A DNA stretch of 64,000 bases from Chinchilla lanigera (lineage: Eukaryota > Chordata > Mammalia > Rodentia > Chinchillidae). The notes below the pieces were generated by a model that worked only from the letters and a program-made list of their open reading frames with translations, had not been told where the DNA came from and searched no databases. The DNA lies in contig NW_004955476.1 of the NCBI RefSeq assembly GCF_000276665.1, forward strand, positions 11,832,709 through 11,896,708, given 5' to 3'. Position numbers and translations under genes: made by a program. Shown in pieces: positions 16,765-30,330 of the stretch (position 1 is its first letter; each line of letters starts with the position of its first letter).

Positions 16765-16905
16765 TTTTTTGTTGTTGTTGATACAGGGTCTTGCTGTATA
16801 GTCCAAGTTGGTCTTGGATTCACTATGTAGCCTAGGCTGGCCTCAAACTTTTGGCATTCCTCCTGCCTCAGCCTTCCGAGTGCTGGAATTACAGGAGTGC
16901 AAAAC
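16765..16905 (-). repeat. B1-type SINE with internal duplication
   Basis: Minus-strand B1. On + it shows atacagggtcttgctgta, the duplicated block (tagcctaggctggcctcaaa), and cttccgagtgctggaattac. Confidence 0.88.
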
Positions 16906-18122
16906 CCTCACCAGACTTTGCCTCCAGAGATGCCCCTGACCTGGAGGAACCAGGAAGGCCTCTCCTCCTTCCCTTTCTTTCCCCATCCACTGTGTCAATG
17001 CAGCTGCTGAGAAGGCCATTCAAGTTCTTTAGAAGCTCTTTGCACAGGGAGCTGCAGGGCAAGGGGAAGAAAGAGGAAGGGGCCTGTAGGCTGCAAAACT
17101 GTCTGGTTTGCTTTTAAGCAGTAAGTTTCTAGAGCAGACCATAAACATAGAAGTAAAAGAGACCTGTAGATCTCTACCTGTAGATTTCTGCCTAGAGGCA
17201 GTAACTTCCTGAATACAGAAACAGATTTCCAGTGCTACTACACAGCCTTCTCCCCCTGTGGCTACCAAACTGTTGTCTTTGGGAATCAGGAACCCACCAA
17301 TAACCAGGTCTCCTTTGGTGACTTGGCCATTTCCTAGTAGCCCTGGAAACAGCCTGGAAGGAACCAGTGGGGACAGGAATGGAGTAGAGACTCATAAAAT
17401 ATTGCATTAAACATTTAGGAATCTGAATATATTGTCATTTCTATTAAAAATTCTAAAATGTACACTTTCACCTAAAACATTTTGCAAGGAACTTTCTGGC
17501 TCCTTAGGTGGCTTTTGCCAGTAAGTATTCTGTGGAATGTGAAAAAGGTTATAGTGTAGAAAATTTGCAAAATACAAAGAAAAGCTTTTAACACGCTCTT
17601 TTGTTCCCAAAAAGGAAAGTGCCAAGTTTCTGCAATTTTATGTGAACATGGGTCCACTTTGACGAAGAATAGCACATAGAATTTAGGGTCCTATGAAATA
17701 TATCTTGAAAAGTGATACTTCCATTCTTGGATGTTTTGGAGAACGGATCCAAAGAAAATTTGAATACAACTTTGACACATACAAGTAAGCAACATGGCCA
17801 GATACTTTTTTGGAAGTTGATCAGCATGCTATAGATTGAGGGTGCAGTACAAATTGGAGTTCTTATTATCACATCAGGTTTGAAAGAACTGTTTTGACAT
17901 GCCCTGCTCTTTGTCATGGTATATAGAGGAATGCTTTGTTTGGGTCCCTAAAATGTAGAGGGGAAGAAATGTCTTGGATCATCCAAACTATCCCCGACCC
18001 ATGATAACTAATATCCCTTTTCCAACTTTCACTAAAGCCCTGTCCTGAACTAAAAAACCTTTTTCTGTGGAACTCCAACTCACACTAGGATATTCACACA
18101 ACTTCAGGGTTCTGTAAACAAC
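16906..18122. other. gene-free stretch
   Basis: Two longer minus-strand frames lie at 17,029-17,268 and 17,588-17,917, but I recognise no family in either. They may be old pseudogene or UTR material. Nothing here can be named. Confidence 0.35.
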
Positions 18123-18598
18123 CTGCTATAATTTGGACCTGCCACAGCTTCCTAAGGGTTCTGTGCTGAGGGTGGCCATACAGCAGAGATCAGAGGTAGG
18201 GCTTTTGAGAAGTGATTGGATCGCAAGAGCTCTGACTTCATTGATGGATTAATCCATTGGTGAATTCATAATTTTATGAGCAATTAGGAGGTGATAGAAA
18301 CTTAAAGAGGGACTAACTGAGTGGAGTGGGTCTTTGGGGATGTGCCTTTGGGGGCTGTATCCAAAGAGGACTGCTTCCTGTTTGGTTTTCTTTTTCTGAT
18401 ACTTAGCTTAGCTCTGGCTCTGCCGCAACCTCCCCAGCATGATGTTCTGTCTTACTACAGGCCTAATAGTAATGGAGACACCTAACCATAGACTGAAACC
18501 CTTGCCATTGGGAGTGAAAATAAGCCTTTCTTCCTTTAAGTTGTTTTGTTTAGGTATTTTGTCACAGCTGTCACAGGCATAATAGTTGACTAAAACAC
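18123..18598 (+). mobile_element. MaLR-type LTR
   Basis: Starts tgctataatttggacctgcc. Includes the typical tgctctgccgc / ccagcatgatgt block and AATAAGCC near the end, and ends actaaaaca, as MaLR LTRs do. Confidence 0.65.
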
Positions 18599-18875
18599 AG
18601 CCCAAAGTATTTTCCTGAAAAATCTATCTTGTTTGGCGTTATCTTCAGAGGAACAGAGTCAAATGGCTGATCCAGATCCATACTGGAAAGCTTGCTAAGC
18701 CAGTTGGTTGAAGCAGGAACAATGTTAAATAGCTACTCCAAAGATCTGTATGAAGAATAATGAATATTTATAAATCAGAATGACTTCTTTGCTAGTCTGA
18801 CAAGAACAGAGAGAAAAGAAAAGTAATTGTGGACAGCCTATTTTTAAACAGTCAGTGACGGAGGGAAACTAGGAG

Positions 18876-21130
<2,255 letters not shown>

Positions 21131-21139
21131 CTTTGGCTA

Positions 21140-21962
21140 ATAGGAAACTAGGGATTTTATGAAAAAGGGTCAGGTTTGATAAGGAAGAACAAACAGGGAA
21201 TGTCAATGTGCAGAACATTTCCACTGGGCAGGAGGAGGAAGTTCTTGTGTTCTAGTGTACAGCAAGGCAACTAGAGTTAATATTGTACCATGTATTTCAA
21301 AATAGCTAAGAGATGATTTTAAATGTTCTTACCACAAGGAAATGATCAATATTTGAGGTGATTAAAATGCTGATTACCCTTGATATGGCAAGCGAGTTCA
21401 TTGAGAACAATACTCACAAGAGACCAAAAGAGCAGGAATGAACAAAGCTTTATTAGGCTGGCTGACAGACGATCTTCTCTAACCAGGAGCCAGAGAAGAT
21501 GTCCGTGCTGACCTGGGTTTCACCTTCAATTTAAGTACATTTTAGTTTTCCATAGTAACCATTTCCTCATTTTTGGGAATCTTATAAGAATGCACAAAGT
21601 TTACCTTCTCTGGAGCTGTTGGACAGCTAGATTCTAAATGATCATTACAGTTTAACTTATAGCCTACTTCCCAGTTTGTTCTGTTTATTCTGTTCCCATT
21701 TTATGACTCTGCTCTCCTTTAAGTGGGTTGATAACTAACCAAGGGGAAGGAGTGAAGAAGAGTGTGGGTCAACTATAGCTTAAGTGAATTTTAAGTGGCT
21801 TCTCTTAATGTGGAGTTAAAACTGGAAAATGGAGTCTCTCTTGCCCTATCATCCTGATTTGATCGTCCCACAATGTACAATTGTCTTGAAACATGTTATA
21901 TACCATATATGTCTGCATCTATTATTTATCAATTAAAATAAAACAAACAAAAAGAATTGAAG
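21140..21962 (+). mobile_element. old L1 3' end, split by a solo LTR
   Basis: L1 3' UTR-like text (aacattctaccacaag-like block and aaatgatcaatatttgaggt, then cctgatttgatcg and a terminal A-rich end). The LTR at 21,379-21,851 sits inside it, so this L1 is the older of the two. Confidence 0.6.
21379..21851 (-). mobile_element. solo LTR of an ERV
   Basis: Bounded by tgatatggcaag and ttgccctatca, which are near-perfect inverted ends (TG...CA). On the minus strand it contains AATAAAGCTTTGTTC as poly(A) signal. The host L1 resumes directly after it, with a short possible target duplication (ccct/tcct). No internal viral sequence is left. Confidence 0.75.
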
Positions 21963-22847
21963 ACACAAAGGATACATTTTGTTGTCTTGAGTCCAGATGG
22001 GTCTTTTATCTCAAGGTTTCCTTAAGGAGATCTCAGACCAGCAAGACTGTGTGGACAACCTTTGTGATTAGACATGCCTCCCCCGTAAATTCCTGGCTAT
22101 CTCCTGGTACATGGTCTGCTGCACTCCTGTGCTGTGGTATAGCCTGAGCTCATGGCAGCCAAAATTCAGAGAGAGAAAACACTGCCCAGGACAATCAATG
22201 TCAGTGCCCTCTGATAACAGAAAATGCAGATGCAGGTATACCCACACAGCAGGTGGCAGCAGACATGTCATTCCTGGAGGTATGTACAGGCAGAAAAGAA
22301 TACTCACACGATTCCATCTCCACACTTGCTGTCTTACCAAAACAAGAGTCTTTTCCTTAAGTCATGCCAGAAAAACCAAACAACTATTTTATGAAACTAA
22401 GATAAACTTTATGACTCAAGTGCCCTTGTTAGGAAGAGCCACAGAAACAGGTACTTCAGAACTCTTTTTTCTTATTGAAGAGCAGCATGTCTTCAGATCA
22501 GGAGATGGTGGTTGTGCCTGGAAGCTCTGGCTGTAGCTTCATTTGCCTTTCTTTGCAGAAAGGGCCTGAGTCTCTCCACTGGTCTGAGACCATGTGACCC
22601 TCTGCTATCCCACAAACCTGAGGTAGCAGGCTCAGCATGCTCTGGCTGCTGTGCTCTAGAGTCTTGGAGTGCTCAAGAGGTGGCCAGTTAGTCACTTGTC
22701 AATTAGCAGTGAATGGCTCATCTATATTAATAATACTTCTCAGATTGAAGAATTATATTTCTAGTTGAGTAAAAGCACAGTATTCATTACACAGATGATT
22801 AGAATTATCCTGGATTGTGTCATTGAGTGTGGATTTAATTCAAATAC
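21963..22847. other. gene-free stretch
   Basis: A 141-aa open frame at 22,111-22,536 on + and an opposite frame show no recognisable domain. I treat them as chance. Confidence 0.35.
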
Positions 22848-23175
22848 TGTTGGGAGCAGCTGAAGGTGGAAATTGATCATATGTGTGAGGGCAGGACACA
22901 GCCAGAGTGTCTAAAGCAGTCAAACTACCTCAGTCTTGAGAAAATTATCCTGCCTGGACAATTTCAGTCATTAGTCATTAGGCCACCTTGTGTGTCATGA
23001 TACTAACTTTACAAAGGTATAAATAAATGCCCTCACTGTTGTTGTTCAGGTCCTCTTACCCATCAGGTATAGAGGTCACCTCCATCTGACCCAGCTATTT
23101 GTCTCTTGTCTGTCTTTTCCTCATTCCTGCTGCCATTCCTCCTCAGGGTATACCAAGAGACCAATGGGTCCCTAC
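22848..23175 (+). mobile_element. solo LTR, class II ERV family A
   Basis: Begins TGTTGGGAGCAGCTGAAGG and shares long blocks with the LTRs at 32,143 and 37,101 (catatgtgtgagggc, aaagcagtcaa, tataaataaatgccc, tttgtctcttgtct). No primer-binding site or viral sequence follows directly, so I read it as solo. Confidence 0.75.
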
Positions 23176-24106
23176 AAAATACTGTTTTGTTTTATTGTGG
23201 CAGAACATACACAACAATTTATACACTGTTTAAACATACAGTTTATACATTTTTTTCTTTCATGTGTTTAAGTGATACTCAAATAATAATATAAGTTGAT
23301 CCTGAGTTTTTTTCTCCCTTTAAAATGGAGCTCTGTGCCTTATTCAAGGTGGGAAGGCACTCCCATCAAGGAAAAGTTTGAGGTAACCACCTTGGTTGCT
23401 GAAGTCCATGAAGCCAGTGGCCCCTGCCTAAGAGACATCGTAGGACTAGGACTAGGAGGGGTTCATGAAAGTGCTAAGCAAATATTAGGCTACAGAGCAA
23501 TCTCAGTTCTTTTCCAGCCACACTGGTGTGTGCAGGGTCCCTGTGGAGGGTGGAGAGGACAGGCCAGTTGTGATTCAGAGAAATAAAATGTGCTGTACAT
23601 GCTATTATTTTCTCTGCTCCTTAGGTTTCTGCTTCTGAACTTTTAGCATCATGGACACTGAGTGGCTGACTATCTTGGGACAAAGGGAAGGAGGCCAGAA
23701 AGCCTAGGTGCCAGCAATAACACTGTTTGGGCTCCACCCCCAGAAGGCAAGCAAAGGAAGAAAGGCAAGAACCAAGTTGGATGGAGATGGGATGACATAG
23801 TCACAGGGAAAGGTGTAATCTGAGATGGGCACTGGGGCAACCAGACCCGGTTATTTGGACAAGTGGGATCTTCCAAGCTACGGCTTTGGCCTGGCTTTCA
23901 TATGCTGATGCTGTGGCTACAGAACTCCTAGCTGCTGACCTGTGTTTCCAATTATAAAAAAAGAAAAGACTGAAGAGGATGCAAGTGGGCCACACCTGGG
24001 GTCCCAGGAGCTCCTCCTGCTTATCTGGAACCTGCCTCCTTACCAGCCCCCCAGCTCCTCTCCCAGATCCCCCAGACTCCCCCTCATCCTTGGTTTCGAC
24101 CCCCCC
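23176..24106. other. spacer between two LTRs
   Basis: The first 100 bases resemble an old L1 3' UTR (tattgtggcagaacatacac). The rest is unique to my eye, and 24,000-24,106 is C-rich. Confidence 0.35.
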
Positions 24107-24653
24107 TGATGGAGACCGCTATGAAGCAGTCCTGGGCAGAACTTAACTGATAGGTTTTTTATGTTTACTTGTGAGTCTGCCCAAGGCCTAGGGTCCTTGT
24201 CTGGAGATGGGTGGTGGACTCATAGTAAGTGAACCTCTGTGAGTCACTAATCCCTGATAAGGCCTATAATAGCTAATGAAGGTAAAACGCCTCAAAGGAT
24301 AAGACAAGATAACAGCCTGGATTCAACCTCAAATAAAAAAAGACTATAGCCTCAAGCATCTCAATCCTGGGTGGATTAATTTAATACCTTACTTGGAGAA
24401 GTCCTTGAGTAGTCCCACCCTTCTCGAGTACTCCCCTCCCTTCTTCTTATAACTAAATAAATACAGGCCTCCCAGAGATGGTCTGGGTTTTAGCCCTGAG
24501 AGCATCTCACATTCTGTGGGAGGGCTTTGATCCTCCTGGAGCCCTGAAATTGTTCCATTCACCTCTTTTATCTAGGCTTTGCCGTATACTTGTTTGGGAG
24601 ATTGTGGACCTGATCAGCCTGCAATAAATAAGGGATATTATTAATCCAATAAC
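24107..24653 (+). mobile_element. 5' LTR of betaretrovirus-like ERV A
   Basis: Long terminal repeat-like region ending just before a primer-binding site. It starts near tgatggagaccgctatgaag. Its R/U5 region has aataaatacagg and a second AATAAATAAGG. It does not resemble family A LTRs. No matching 3' LTR was found in the window. Confidence 0.55.
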
Positions 24654-24671
24654 TAGTGCCCGAACAGGGAC
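24654..24671 (+). other. retroviral primer-binding site (tRNA-Lys type)
   Basis: TAGTGCCCGAACAGGGAC differs at two positions from the tRNA-Lys3 primer-binding site used by many betaretroviruses and lentiviruses. Its position, right after the LTR and about 200 bases before a gag frame, fits. Confidence 0.8.
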
Positions 24672-25267
24672 CTATAGTCCTTGGACTGGAAATTTTTAGC
24701 CTGAATGAGTAAGTCTACCTAGAGTAGAAAGTGTGGGAGATGGAGAAGACCTTCATAGAATCAAAACTTTGCCAGAGACACCTGGAGAAAGGAAAGAGAA
24801 GCGTTCCACAGGAATAGAGATAAGTCTTCCCACTGTGAACAAGCCATTTTTATTCAGGAGTAAAATGGGCCACAAATTTTCATCTGAGGAGCAAAGGTAC
24901 ATAAAGCTGCTCCAAAGTTTGCTTAAACACTCAGGGGCTCATGTGCCCAAAAAAAGACCTAACAAAAATATTATAAGAGGTAACCAAATATAATTCATGG
25001 TTTCCTCGGACAGGCACTGTAGATATTGGCAATTGGGAAAGAGTTGGAAAAAAGTCTTAAAAAGGTACACAGTATGGGAAAAATCACTTTGTCTGAGACA
25101 TTCTCTACTTGGAGCCTAGTTCATTCAGTTTTAAGTCCGTTGCAGAGCTTACAGTCAATAGCCTCTGACTCAGACACAGAGGAAATAAAAAAGCTCCCAG
25201 CAGACACACCTAGGCAGGAGCAGGAGCCTTTCAAAAGAACATCCCATATGGTTCTCTCTAGGAACTT

Positions 25268-26274
25268 ACAGATTTTATTTTTATTTTTTTAATGTATGAT
25301 GTTCTTTATTTACAACTTTATTGGCAAAAAAGAATGGGAAAACATAGGGCACTGCAGTTGATCTGGTTGGGTTCATGTTCCATTTCAAATGTCCATCAAA
25401 TTGTCCAAAGATATAACATACTGAATCTTCATGGGCAATTTCCTTTGTAAAGTACAGTGCTCACATTCTAGGCAGTATTTAAACCATATAAATACAAAGG
25501 AAAGGAAATCATTCTTTGAAAACTGCATCAAAGGAAGGGACTTTTCAGTGTGAATTTATGTTGTTGATATTAACACATGCCCAAAGAAAACCAAAAGCTG
25601 GAAAAGCAGTTACACTTCCTACTTGAGTGGACAGTTACAACAATCACTTTCTGCATTGACCTTTATATTACAATTTATCATGAACTACAGTGAACTTACT
25701 ATGAGATGTAGCCAAAGTCAGAAGAGAAGATACAAAGAGAATATTTCTTTTTTGGAGGAGACCAAGCCCTCCAGAATCAGCATGGGAAATAAACTGTTGA
25801 TCCTGTTGATTCTAGGTGAAAAAAAAGAATGTAGTCAATTTCAACTCATGCTGAGCTGACTAAACCTTTTCCTTGACTTGGTGTCGTGTCATTCTTCTAA
25901 ATCAAGTGTGTTTAATTCTTCTTCTAATTAATCCAGATCTTCCCCAGTAAAAAGATTTTCATCCACACGAACAGCACCAATGGCTCCGTTTTCCTGTCCA
26001 TCTACTTCATTGTCCTCTTCCAAGTCACTGTGTTCACCATTTTCAGCCCAGCCTCCAGAAGCTTTGCTTAGTTTGTTTTCATCTTTACCTGAAGTGTATG
26101 TGCTGAATCTTCGAGGCTGACTACAGCAATGCCTGTCTCATTTACATCTCTTGGGATGTGCAGGCTAAAGTCTATATCATTTATGCTCATGGAATAATCA
26201 ACCTCATCACAACCCATTCCCTGAGTGTAGAACAATTGGTCTTCTAGTGGGAAGGTTGATCTAAATTTAAAAGG
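25268..26274 (-). pseudogene. ZC3H15: ZC3H15 processed pseudogene, 5' truncated
   Basis: The minus strand reads through the C-terminal part of ZC3H15 (DFRP1). It contains [21 protein letters not shown], an in-frame stop where the gene has a sense codon, then LEEELNTLDLEE. Upstream, [14 protein letters not shown] and a frameshift are visible. About 100 codons and the 3' UTR remain. There are two AATAAA signals (minus strand, 25,301-25,320) and a poly(A) tail seen as a T run at 25,268-25,289. No introns are present. It lies inside ERV A between the gag and dUTPase pieces, so it was retroposed by LINE machinery after the provirus was already there. Confidence 0.88.
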
Positions 26275-26412
26275 AATAACTATGGTGCCTAGTGTGATTG
26301 ATGGTAATTGTCAAGATGAGATACAAGTTTTTTCATGTGCTGTGGATCTCTGGGTTTTTGAACAGGGAGAAATTGTGGTACAATTGATTTTGTTACCCAC
26401 AGATAAACCTTG

Positions 26413-27545
26413 TTAAATATAGACACTTCATATAGTCTTGTATTTCAATCCTTGCTACAGTACTACTAGGTTAAAACCAGTGCTCATCAGCAAGGTGAAC
26501 ACAGCAGTCCAGTTAATCTTGGTAGCAGCGTCTTTGGCAGCTCCAGTTTTCAATTATGCTGAGAGCATTTATCTTCAGATACTGTAGTGTTTCACAGCTT
26601 TTACCACAGCTGCATCAGCTTACAGTTATTACCATTAGGGTAGGAAAACTGTTCAGGTGATAAAAGACAGATGAAAGCCACCTGTCACCATTAGCAAGGA
26701 AGTGATAGACATCAGTGGTGGTGGTGGCGCCAGCAGAAATCTACAGGAGCTTCCCTGTGTTCGTGTTCAGCTTGCAAAGGGACTTGTCAGAGCAAACTGT
26801 GCCATCAGAATTGAGCAGTGTGCATTGAAGAGAAGCTTGATCATGGGCATATGCAGAATTTCCAAATGTATTTTCAAATACGAGTAAAACTATCATTTAG
26901 AATTTTTAATCTTAGATTTCTTGATTAATTTATAAGAAATTAATTATTCCAATTTACTATCAGTCTTTTTATATGTTTTTAAAAAACAGCTCAGCATGGA
27001 AACTGAGCAGTTGACATCCCTAAGTAGACTGTACATTGCTCACAAGCCAGTAATGAATTTATTGGGATTAAATAGGCATCCTACACATCTCCTACACAGT
27101 GTGGCCACAGATGCTTCTTTGATTTTTAAATCTGTACACAGCAGCAGTTTGTGTGGTTACTATTTGGTCATTTAGAATAATGAGAATAAAGTTAGCTTAG
27201 CTGTGGGTGAAGTAAAGACAAGTCATGTAAAACATAGTAAGTTTGAAGATGAGTAAGATCACCCAAGTAGAAGGTATTGAAATCACCTCCAGGAGTCTTC
27301 CAGGCTCTCGAGTGCCTAACAGTCCATGCCTGAAATGGTGAGCTGTGGAAGTGAGAGGGCACGGCCACTGGCCTGTGCTTATTCCCAGTCCCTGCATGTC
27401 AGACCCAGCAGCATTTCCAGCGATACTGGAAGCTGTACATATATGTTCTGTAAATAATATAACTGTATACTTTTTCAAAAGGTTTTTAAACTTTGGAGAA
27501 TCTTTTGTTAAGATGTTAAAGAAATAAAATTGCTGGAAAAACAAA
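26413..27545 (+). pseudogene. CRLS1: CRLS1 (cardiolipin synthase 1) processed pseudogene, 5' truncated
   Basis: The start matches the last part of the CRLS1 coding region. It includes the stretch for [12 protein letters not shown], then [17 protein letters not shown], and the serine/tyrosine-rich end (SAYSYYH in another frame). Frameshifts separate these pieces. About 0.9 kb of 3' UTR follows, with AATAAA at 27,522-27,527 and an A-rich tail. Introns are absent. The normal gene makes cardiolipin in the inner mitochondrial membrane; this copy cannot. It sits between the dUTPase and reverse transcriptase parts of ERV A. Confidence 0.87.
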
Positions 27546-30330
27546 CAAATAATAAAACCCAAATTAGTTGAAGAACAATTACAGCTAGGACATTTAGAAA
27601 ACTCAGTTAGTCTTTGGAATACTCCTGTCTTTGTTATTCCAAAGAAATCAGGCAAATGGAGGCTATTGCAAGATTTAAGAGCTGTGAATTTTTGCTTACT
27701 TTCTATGGGGGTGCTGCAGTCAGGATTGCCAAACCCAGCTGCAGTTTCCAGAGACTGGCCTCTCACCATAATTGATTTTAAAGACTGCTTTTTTAACATT
27801 CTTTTTTTCCCACAGATAGGCCGTATTTTGCCATTTCTGTACCTAGTTTAAACTTTAAAGAGCCAATGCAGTGATATCAATGGGCCACATTAACTCAAGG
27901 AATGTGAAATAGTCTGACTTTGTGCCAGCTCTCTGTACTGCAGGCCTTACAGATAAGCCTATCCTTCTGCATACATAATTTATTATATGGATGATATTTT
28001 ACTAGCAGCCCCAATTAAAGAACAACTGTATGACCTCTTTGCAGAAGTAAAACGAGATTTAATATCCTTTGGTCTCTGCATTGCTCCAGACAAGGTACAA
28101 TTGTCCAGTCCTTATTGTTACCTGGAAACTCTAGTGACTAATAGAGCAGTGAGGCCACAAAAGCTACAGATTCGTCTAGATCATTTAAAAACTCTAAACA
28201 ATTTTCAAAAGTTATTAGGAGACATAAATTGGATAAGGCCAAAATTAGGTATTGCTACTTATCAAATAAAACATTTAGACAACATTTTACAGAAAGATCC
28301 AGCTATTGATTTCCCTCCCAGTTTATCTACTGAGGCTCAAAAGGAGCTAGCTTTGGTTGAAAAAAATGTTACAACAGTGTCAAGATTTTAGAGTAAATAC
28401 AAATTATCCTCTTATCCTTTATATTTTAAATACTCCTCATTCTCCCACAGGTTGTTTAGGATACTTTTATGATAAATTTATCCTATTGAGTGGCTTTACC
28501 TTTCTAATCAGTTACTCAAAACCCTGCAATTGTATTTAGAACAAATTGCCAAGGTTGTCACTATGAGGAGGTCAAGATCCAAACAACTCTTTGGTATTGA
28601 TCCTGCTGTAATCATATTGCCTATTGATTTAAATTAATATTTGACTCAGCTACAACAAGCTCTATATTGGCAAATAGCATTTACAGATTTTACAGGACAA
28701 ACTGATAATCACTTTCCCAGTGATCCTATCTTTCAATTTTTCTCAAGCATTCATGTACAGTTCCAAAAATTACTAAATTTGAATCCATTTCTGATGCAGT
28801 AGTCTATTTTACTGATGGTTCATCAAAGGGCAAGGTCTCCATTTGGAGTAAGGACTGTTAACAGTTAGTAGAGACCGCAGGACTTTCTGTATAAAGGTCT
28901 GAAATTACTGCTATTTTGTCATTCAATAATTTAACTCTAAACCTATTAACATAATTAATGATTCAGCCTATGCAGTCTACCTTCCTCAGAGACTCGAGAG
29001 CGCCACCCTATGGTCGACTTTAGATTCATCTCTATTTAATTTGTTTCTCAGGCTACAAAAGGCAATTCATAATTGAATGGCACCCTTTTGTGTTGGTCAC
29101 ATAAGGTCTCATTCTAATTTACCTGGATTTTTAACATATGGGAATCAGCAAGTTGATTCATTAATTGCTTTTACTACTCCATCTGATGCAGCTAGACAAT
29201 CTCATTCATACCATCATCAAAATAGTAAGGATTTAAGCAAAGAATTTCAATTATCCAGGTCTCAAGTAAGACAGATTGTTATGTACTGTCCTACCTGTCA
29301 AAAGGTTCCTAGGCCTGTGCCACATGAGGGCAGTAACCCCAGAGGCTTAAAATGTAATGATATTTGACAAATGGATATTGCACACCTTTCCTCTTTTGGC
29401 AAACTGCAATATATTCATGTATCTGTTGATACATATTTTCATTTAATTCATGCAACTTGCCACACAGGAGAAAAAATTGGCCATGTTCAACACTGCTTGT
29501 CAGTGTTGCTTCTATGGGTGTTCCACACACCATAAAAACTGACAATGGGCCTTCATATATTAATAAATCATTACAATCCTTTTTTCCAACTATGGCACAT
29601 TAAACACATTACAGGAATCCCTTACAACCCTCAAGGACAAGCGATTATAGAAAGAGCACACCTATCTCTTAAAACCCAATTATAAAAACAAAAAGAAGGA
29701 ATACAATTATGTCCACAAGCATGGTTAGATTTAGCCATTTTTACTCTAGACTTTTAAAATCCAGCTTCAGAAAATAAATTGACCCCTGTGGAACTTCATT
29801 GGTCAACATCCCACAATGATGCCCAACATAGGGCTCAAGGGCTTTCAAAGGACATCAACACAGGGAGATGGGAAGGACTAGTTCAGCTAATAATGTGGGG
29901 AAGAGGTTATGCTTGTAATCTAACAGGTGATGGATCCACAAAGTGGCTGCCATCCAGGAATGTATGACCTTGGCAAGAGACATGACTGACCCTGGAGACA
30001 GCCCCGTATGATGGCTCTGCCAATCTGAGCCTTTCAGAGGATGAGCACATTCTATGAGGCTTGCCACTAGGGACTTGCCAATCAGACAGGCAATCTACCA
30101 CCAACCCCTGAAAATCTTTTGATTGCTTAATGGCTCCACTGGCAGTGTTCTATGTACAAAGCCTGTTTCAGGAGCAGAGTATTGGGCTTATGCTCCTAAT
30201 CCACCATTACTTAGACCCATTACTTGGGCAGATTCTCCACCTGAGATTTATCATGACTGGTCCTAAATTAGATAAAAGGTTTTTATTTTTTTTCCAAATT
30301 CTTCTTATAAGAGATCTCTGCTAATTGATC

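Larger units (their letters stand above)
24672..30330 (+). mobile_element. betaretrovirus-like ERV A, internal region (broken gag-pro-pol)
   Basis: An old class II provirus on +, broken by stops, frameshifts and two pseudogene insertions. A matrix-like gag start lies from 24,864. A dUTPase C-terminal part (VIDG...) is near 26,275-26,405. Reverse transcriptase begins about 27,555, with its YMDD box at 27,984-27,995. An RNase H TDGS motif is near 28,814, and integrase parts run from about 29,090 to 29,970. A possible env start follows at 30,130-30,330. Protease and the start of RT are missing between the dUTPase and RT pieces. Not functional. Confidence 0.85.

Noticed and set aside
17588..17917. 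109-aa minus-strand frame as a pseudogene
   Set aside because: I could not match it to a family; no tail or intron-loss evidence.
27197..27799. 200-aa minus-strand frame
   Set aside because: It is the antisense of the CRLS1 pseudogene UTR and the reverse transcriptase remnant.
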